Positions 58,230 through 64,000 of a DNA stretch of 64,000 bases are shown here, piece by piece. The stretch comes from Ignelater luminosus (Eukaryota; Arthropoda; Insecta; Coleoptera; Elateridae), in assembly GCA_011009095.1 (NCBI GenBank), contig VTPC01089669.1, positions 1 to 64,000 of the forward strand, in the 5' to 3' direction. Each line of letters starts with the position of its first letter. Within the stretch, counting starts at the first letter, position 1. The notes under the pieces were generated by a model, which worked only from the letters and a program-made list of their open reading frames with translations, did no database searches and was not told the origin of the DNA. The translations under genes were made by a program, and so were the position numbers.

Positions 58230-60008
58230 CTTGCTTTTTTCCCCAATACTAGTTTTCATGTAGTAACTTTGACGTTAGTCGGCAGGGGTTAACGTTATCC
58301 TAAAGGGATAATATTTCATAAATGAGTGTTTAGAACCAAATGAGAAAAGATTAGAGGGTATGCGTTTCGAATTTCGTAAAAAACTGTTGTGCCTCATATA
58401 TGTAAGGGACCCTAACCCCTACAATTTGAAACAACATCTAGGAATTCTTCTTATGTGGAATATTTCGGTCTTTATGCATTATTCTAAATCGTTTGGTATC
58501 AAATGCCTCCAAATGGTCCCATATACTAAAGCTGGGCAAATGCACATTTGCATGTTTTATCTGTGAATCATACAGTTAATTTTTAGTAAGTGAGCTCATT
58601 CAATTTTTTAAGGTCCAAATAATTATTTTTATTTATCCGCATTGTACACATTTCCAACATCAGCGTTACCTGCGACGGAGTTTAAGGCAACACAAGTAAG
58701 TGTTACTAATTATCAATTACTTATAAATCGTTATTTATTTATTTATTTTAAAAAAGTAAATTCACTTTGGTCTTCTACCGATTTGAAATGAATACAAAAG
58801 GTGAGCACTACAAATTTTCTGGTACGTTGTACACTGCTATAATTTACTTTTCTTTTCGTTAAAAATCAAGAAGGAATAACAAAAACTATATCAATGCAAT
58901 TTAATAAAATACTAATGGCGGCCCTTTCAATCTAAATTCTTTGTCTTTCCTGTTCATATTACTGCCCTGGGAATTAATAAAACTTCACAGTTCCGTTAGT
59001 GTTATATGAAGTGTTACATCCTATTACACAGCAACTTATATTCGAGATTTTTGCATATTAGTTTATGTTGACCTTTTGGTACGCCTATCCTTTTTGCACG
59101 ATATTACACGATTTACGCCGTGCTTAAAGCAGTATTTTACATTTTCCTTTAAGTTATGTGTCTTTGTATACATATAAATGATGTAGCTTTTCACGATAGA
59201 CGGCGCGCGACTACACTGTGCACAGAAATGTATTTTAAACCATGCAAATAGTTTTCGTCGATTTAAATTTTTCTAAAGCATATATAATACAGCATATATA
59301 CTAATGTAACAGTGCATATCTCTACCATATATCAATGCATATATGCGCATTCTTTACAGCATATCTGCTCAGTCTTACACATGACACATCAAATTTTGAG
59401 GTAAGTTACTCATAAAAGTTCTAGTTGTGCATTATGGCACTCTTTACCACTTTCTGCACTCTTGGTTCAAATGAGCTTTGGGCTTTTGGGAAACTTCAAG
59501 CATGAATTTGTTTGATCACAAGCCCTCATTGTTATAGAAATTATTGCAAGTATTACGAGTTGCATAAATGTTAACAATTCCACGTTTGGATATTCGTCCC
59601 TAAATTATAAACATATTTTTGTATATTTCATTTTCATATCATTCTGATAAACTTTAGACAAAATTATATGCATCTTTGGGATGTTTATCCTTTATTTTTG
59701 ATACATATAATCCCACTATAAGTTGAGAACAACTTAGTTTCCTGTTTGGAAATATTTTTATTTAAGTTATTTGGTTAACTAATGAATAACAGCATAATTT
59801 CTATTTTCAATGGTAATCTGATTACATTATCAAAATAATTAGTGGTTAAAGTTTAAGAAGATTCCGAAAAATTCTGTGACATATTTCACAAAGATAATTG
59901 CAAAAAAGGATTAAAATTAATTTTTACCAGATTAAACCGAGCGCGATCTTACTGTTTTACTCAGAAAAATTGAAGACCTTCAAATGTGATAAAACATGAA
60001 GACAATCA
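58230..60008. other. Non-coding stretch, 1.8 kb
   Basis: No recognised gene. A small possible exon (CGTTACCTGCGACGGAG onward, after AACATCAG and before GTAAGTG) lies at 58,663-58,691, but the acceptor tract is weak. A cluster of GCATAT words lies at 59,278-59,364. Confidence 0.4.
59242..59364. promoter_or_regulatory. Cluster of octamer-like and GCATAT words
   Basis: A perfect ATGCAAAT octamer at 59242-59249 is followed by GCATAT at 59278, 59292, 59314, 59337 and 59359. The last three intervals are 22-23 bp. GCATAT/ATGCAAAT words are typical of POU-homeodomain sites, so a regulatory cluster is possible. A decayed minisatellite is the alternative. Confidence 0.25.
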
Positions 60009-60421
60009 AGGACGGTTTATACTTTCAATACGATCATGATCCGATCAGTTTGGTCGCGGTCAAGCCATTTAACATATCATTCACATTGTGCGATCATTCA
60101 TCAGTTAAGTATCCGGCAGCATTTTGTATGTATACCATGTTCAAAAACTTTTCAATAAGTGATTTGACCGCAATATTTTGAACAAAGAAGAGAAAAGCTA
60201 TAAGACTTGTTTATTTGACCGTCCGCCACTTGTTCACACACGGTCTCGGTTTGCCCAAGATATTCCTTCAAAGAAGTACCGCGGTGATTTGATTCGAACG
60301 TGTCTGGACCGTGCCTCCTAATGTGAATAGCTCAATAAAAAATGCATGTTTCAATATCTGACCTGAGCACGATCGGTCTGTGACCGGATCGTGACATACC
60401 AAAAGTATATGAATCGGCCTT
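60009..60421. mobile_element. MITE-like inverted-repeat element
   Basis: The left arm AAGGACGGTTTATACTTT, then CATGATCCGATCA (60009-60049), and the right arm, read in reverse, AAGGCCGATTCATATACTTT, then CACGATCCGGTCA (60421-60372), form imperfect inverted repeats of about 50-60 bp. They decay inwards (GGTCAAG against GGTCAGA). The interior has no ORF with known motifs. Ends are approximate. Confidence 0.55.
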
Positions 60422-61184
60422 AATAGCTGAATTTTGAATAACGTCGGAGATAGCAGCTTAAGCACTCCATAATGCACTAAATAAAAAATAAGAAAGTAGT
60501 AAAACACACACAGGGTTCAATATATTTTCGACCGCCTTGTATAATGAAAAATAAATCTTAAAGGCTGCTTGCTTCTGTGCAATTTTTATAAATGAAGTTT
60601 TTTAATATTTCTATATGCGACAAACTTTATTTTCTGCCTTAATTCAAATATCAATAACTCTTAAAAGAGCAGAATTGAGCAAAGCGACACTAAGAAAAAT
60701 TGTTTGTCTCATCGTGAGGAATCGACCCTGTAAATCTGTTCGTGTTATTTTCAACGCTCTCTGTTCGCGTTCAGTTCTACAAGATGGGTTAGGTCGAGTC
60801 GCGGTGTTGCCATTGACCGATGCCAACTCTAAGGTGCGATTTGCACCGCACGTTACACTACAATGATAATCCCCAGATTCAAGTCAATGCTTCTTGTTTT
60901 GGTACTCTGAAATCTCAGACAACTGTAGACATTTAAATCATTGGCGTACATTTTTTATTGTTTCTATGGATATTTTTTATTGAATAAAGTCCGTATTCGG
61001 TTTTATTTTTTTTTAATATTTTACAAACTAAATAAATTCTATTCAATCAATAAACTTCGGTTACCTTAAAAGGTGTTTTCATAAAAAGAATCCTGTTTAA
61101 AACCTGAAACGAGACTTCACATACCATCAGTGGAAAATGCATACAGATTTAGCGAGAAAAATTAAATAAACGAATGTATATGTA
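60422..61184. other. Non-coding stretch with a GC-richer patch
   Basis: From 60,615 to 60,866 a frame is open on each strand (83 codons +, 60 codons -) and GC content rises. No motif is recognised. It may be an unknown repeat. Confidence 0.3.
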
Positions 61185-61314
61185 TAAGTTCCTAGACAAG
61201 TTCAGATACAAGAGATTTATAAACAGTAGGTTGGGTAGATTTGAAAACCGTTTCGGAATTTACACATCTATTTTTCAATAATTCTATATCTGCTCGAGTT
61301 TGTCTAGGAACTTA
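61185..61314. repeat. Short inverted-repeat element, 130 bp
   Basis: TAAGTTCCTAGACAA (61185-61199) and TTGTCTAGGAACTTA (61300-61314) are perfect 15-bp inverted repeats. Weaker pairing continues (CAGATACAAGA against CAGATATAGAA). It could be a tiny MITE or a stem with a 100-nt loop. Confidence 0.6.
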
Positions 61315-62639
61315 CCAATCTCGCATCGGATTCGCAGTAGACGTTTGTTTATTTATATTTTTATGTATGTGTAATAAGCATGGAATATAAATGAACATAT
61401 TAAAATAAAATACAACTTTAAACAAATATTAATGTTAATAACTGTTCGCAAAAAGGCTATATCTTTCAAGCGCTTATAACTGATGAAACCGTTCGGTTTC
61501 CTTTCACAAAGGTTAGTTTGGAACGTTAAGATCATCTTTGTGATGTCACTTTAGTTAAATCAAAACATTTAACAGTAGTCTGTTGATATATTGTTAAGTG
61601 CCAAACATGTTATAAGAGGATATCCTGTTATTGACTTAATTAGTGAAAGAATATAAAGTTATTACCTGATGTAGAATACCAAACTGAGTTGATAAAAGTT
61701 GGAATAAAGTATTTAGAAGCATTTGGGAGCCTATGCCTAGAGAGGATAGTAAAAGATGTGAATCATTTTTAAATCAACTATTAGGAAAACTTTAATTTCT
61801 TATCCAGTTAATTACTTTGATCATATTTGTTTGTTTGTGTTTGAGCGTCCTGGGCTTGAATGGTTATCCAGTCCTTCTGGAACTTTACCTAACTATCCAA
61901 AGATATTGGGCAAGCTGGTAAATCTAATAGAGAGAGAAGCGTAAAAAATATCGAGTCAAAAGGAATCTAGATCAATAATCGATTGATTGAGATCAGGGAA
62001 AGGTTGAGAACGCTATAATGATTTATTACATGTGTATAAAGGAAATATACAGTGAGTGCGATTTGAGATTTGAAAATTAAGGAGAAAGAAGCAGTCAGTT
62101 AATTCTTTGCAATCGTTACAATGATATTGTTCGTAACAAACTTACCGACCAAGGTATTTAGTAGTGTCTATTCTCCTCTTACTTCACATTTTGGGGGGAT
62201 TTGGGAGAAAGATATAAGGTGGTGAAACGTTTCGTAGCAGATTTGACCTTGAGTTTTATGTTCTGTTTGTCCGGAGAGAGTAGATCTTAAATTTGAGTTC
62301 AACCCTAACGACGTCCAAGGTGTTGTTTCAGGATACTTCTTGCTGTTAAAACAATTTAGCGCACTTCTCGATACGGATGCAACTTCTCATGACATCACAA
62401 AATTTGTTTTTTATACAGTTTATTTCTATTTTCTGGTATCCTAATTCAAAATTATATTTTCTCTTATAAATGCCTAGACTTCTTAGAACGGATAAAGGCA
62501 TAAATCAAAGCTCTCAATTTTTATACACAATACAAGGTGGTAGAGATAAACATAGAAATTCTGGAGGACTTTCGAGTATCATATTCAGATTTAAGAAACC
62601 TAGGTATTATCTTCTCTCAATTTAGACTTTAGAAATCTT
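61315..62639. other. Non-coding stretch, 1.3 kb
   Basis: No gene is recognised. AT content is slightly lower around 61,840-62,350 but frames are broken by stops and show no known motif. Confidence 0.4.
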
Positions 62640-62930
62640 TTGACTCATCGTCGCTGTTTGTCAAAACACCAAAAAAAATATTATTAAGAAAAGTTATACA
62701 GAAACGCTTTCCAAATGCTTTAAAACTACTTCTGATTGTATAGGGCGTAGTCTGTAGCTAAGATAAGGCGAGTTTCAAGTTTTTTTTCTTTCTTCCGACG
62801 TTAGGTATCTTAGCTATAAAGTACGCTCTGTATAACTGAATGTAAATCCAAAACATCCAGTAGGCATTTCTCTACAACTTCCCTTAATAAAGTTTTTGAT
62901 GTTTTGACAAACAGCCGACATCGACAGTTC
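62640..62930. mobile_element. Foldback inverted repeat, about 290 bp
   Basis: The left arm 62640-62770 and right arm 62796-62930 are inverted copies for about 120-130 bp. Matching anchors are CTGTTTGTCAAAACA, TTATTAAG, GCGTA and TAGCTAAGATA in order from the outer ends to a 25-bp centre. The arms differ by scattered substitutions and small indels. A transcript would form a long imperfect hairpin. It could be a foldback MITE or a tail-to-tail duplication of a short exon. Confidence 0.7.
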
Positions 62931-64000
62931 ATGCGCCTGCATGCAACTTTGAATACCAATAACTCCGTAACCAAGACGAATTGACCATAGTTTCCTGCAG
63001 ATAAAATACTTGTCTAATCATACAGTTTGTCATTTGAGTAAAAGCAGAACTTGTTTTCCATTTGTCAAGCGATTTTCCACACACGCTGTAAATACTGAGA
63101 AAACAGACAATTTTAATTTTGCAATATATGCAACGAAAGCGGTCTCCTTTAAGACTTACTTTTGTACAAGAAAACTTGGCCAATTTTAATTTAGAAACTT
63201 ACTTTTAAGAACATATTTAATGATGAAAAATAATTATTTTAAAACTCCTACCCATTTGAGAGATAAGGTACTTTGTTATAAGAAATTAAAGAAGGACAGA
63301 CTCATGTTGGTGTTGTTACAAGAAAATTTCGGTTTCTGTTTTAAAACACTGGAGATATGAAACATCAAAATAAAAAAGGACAAATTCTACCTAAATATGA
63401 AATATTATTTAAGAAATATGGAAACTATGGACAAATATTACGAAATATGTATCAACCTTCGTTATATTCATTTGTAGGTACGATCAGACTTGACGTTTCA
63501 TTTGATAAACGGAACTTATATTGTGTAGCGATATCTGCAAAACAATTACAAATCAAATAAATTAACTGAATTCATTGAGCTAACTAAGAAGAAAACAGTG
63601 CTGTTTTTCCTAAAAAAGGACCTCTATTAATATGCTGTCTTAAGATGCCAAAAATAGATGAATTTAAATCTTACCTTACAGAAATACATTAAAAGAGCAA
63701 TATATTTTGTACCAAAATTAATAAAGAATTTTTAAATGTTTTTAGTTATTCTTTTAAATGCTAAATGAAACATTTACGCATCCGTAATTAATTGTACAAA
63801 AAAGTAAAACTCGATAACTCTTTGAAAGTTTTAAAATATTCAAACGTAAATCGATTGCTAAAAGGCTAAAACCTCGTAGCCTGAAATAGCTCTCGGTGGT
63901 AATTTTGCGTATGAAATAATTTAAAAACTTGTCGGTACCCTTCAATCATTTTCATTATCCCGGAGCAATCTGTAATTTTTACTCGAATAATCAGAAGAGA
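62931..64000. other. Non-coding stretch with one cysteine-containing frame
   Basis: The minus frame 63183-62929 (84 codons) holds several cysteines (FRCIYCKIKIVC), and possible splice sites lie within it (a GTAAGTC, and AGs after TTTTCTC and TTTATCTGC). It has no recognised family. The remaining 0.8 kb is AT-rich without features. Confidence 0.3.

Noticed and set aside
1-64000. CRISPR arrays, bacterial operons, rRNA genes
   Set aside because: No regularly spaced short repeats, ribosome binding sites or rRNA-like conserved segments were seen; the DNA is clearly eukaryotic.

Overview
The window looks like AT-rich insect nuclear DNA. It has spliceosomal intron signals, mariner, piggyBac and Tc1-like DNA transposons, and several clades of degraded non-LTR retrotransposons, including one whose ORF1 has a PHD finger and a coiled coil. 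A beetle or similar insect is a guess from the repeat mix. Most of the window is intergenic or intronic, and most coding signal is dead mobile-element sequence. All calls come from reading the sequence by eye; no database search was run.

Layout. (1) Positions 1-11,403 hold a diverged tandem array of at least twelve + strand units. Each has a shared motif (consensus TCTGATTTGTTTRGTG), then a splice-acceptor-like site about 80-90 nt further on (about 54 nt in unit B), a core of roughly 80-115 nt, and in most units a GTA donor-like site. The last copies repeat every 333 bp. Stop codons and unequal core lengths argue against coding, so the array resembles duplicated non-coding exons. Three non-LTR elements, all on the minus strand, interrupt it (about 2.58-3.66, 4.25-5.33 and 6.52-9.84 kb). 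(2) Near 17.5 kb is a possible short + strand exon with an ATG and a consensus donor. Near 29.6 kb is a possible phase-1 terminal exon beginning D-I-D-E-C. Together with the array these suggest, as inference, that the first 30 kb lies inside one + strand transcription unit. (3) At 19.3-23.4 kb is a DNA transposon of about 4.1 kb with terminal inverted repeats and a broken two-exon ORF. (4) At 33.2-34.0 and 48.8-49.7 kb are two mariner copies with nearly complementary internal deletions. (5) Relics of a nuclease-like repeat family (42.3 kb), piggyBac (44.8-46.1 kb), a LINE (47.0 kb) and a Tc1-like transposase (48.2 kb) follow. (6) At 49.94-50.30 kb, minus strand, is the best host gene candidate: two exons, signal peptide, 94 residues, eight cysteines in the mature part, TATA box and poly(A) signal. 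(7) At 52.6-55.3 kb is a broken RTE-type LINE, and at 56.5-58.2 kb a broken member of a repetitive invertebrate gene family. (8) The last 4 kb carries several inverted-repeat elements, including a foldback of about 290 bp.

The dead elements do not work together. The only candidate systems are the + strand exon-like array with its possible downstream exons and, separately, the small secreted cysteine-rich protein gene.
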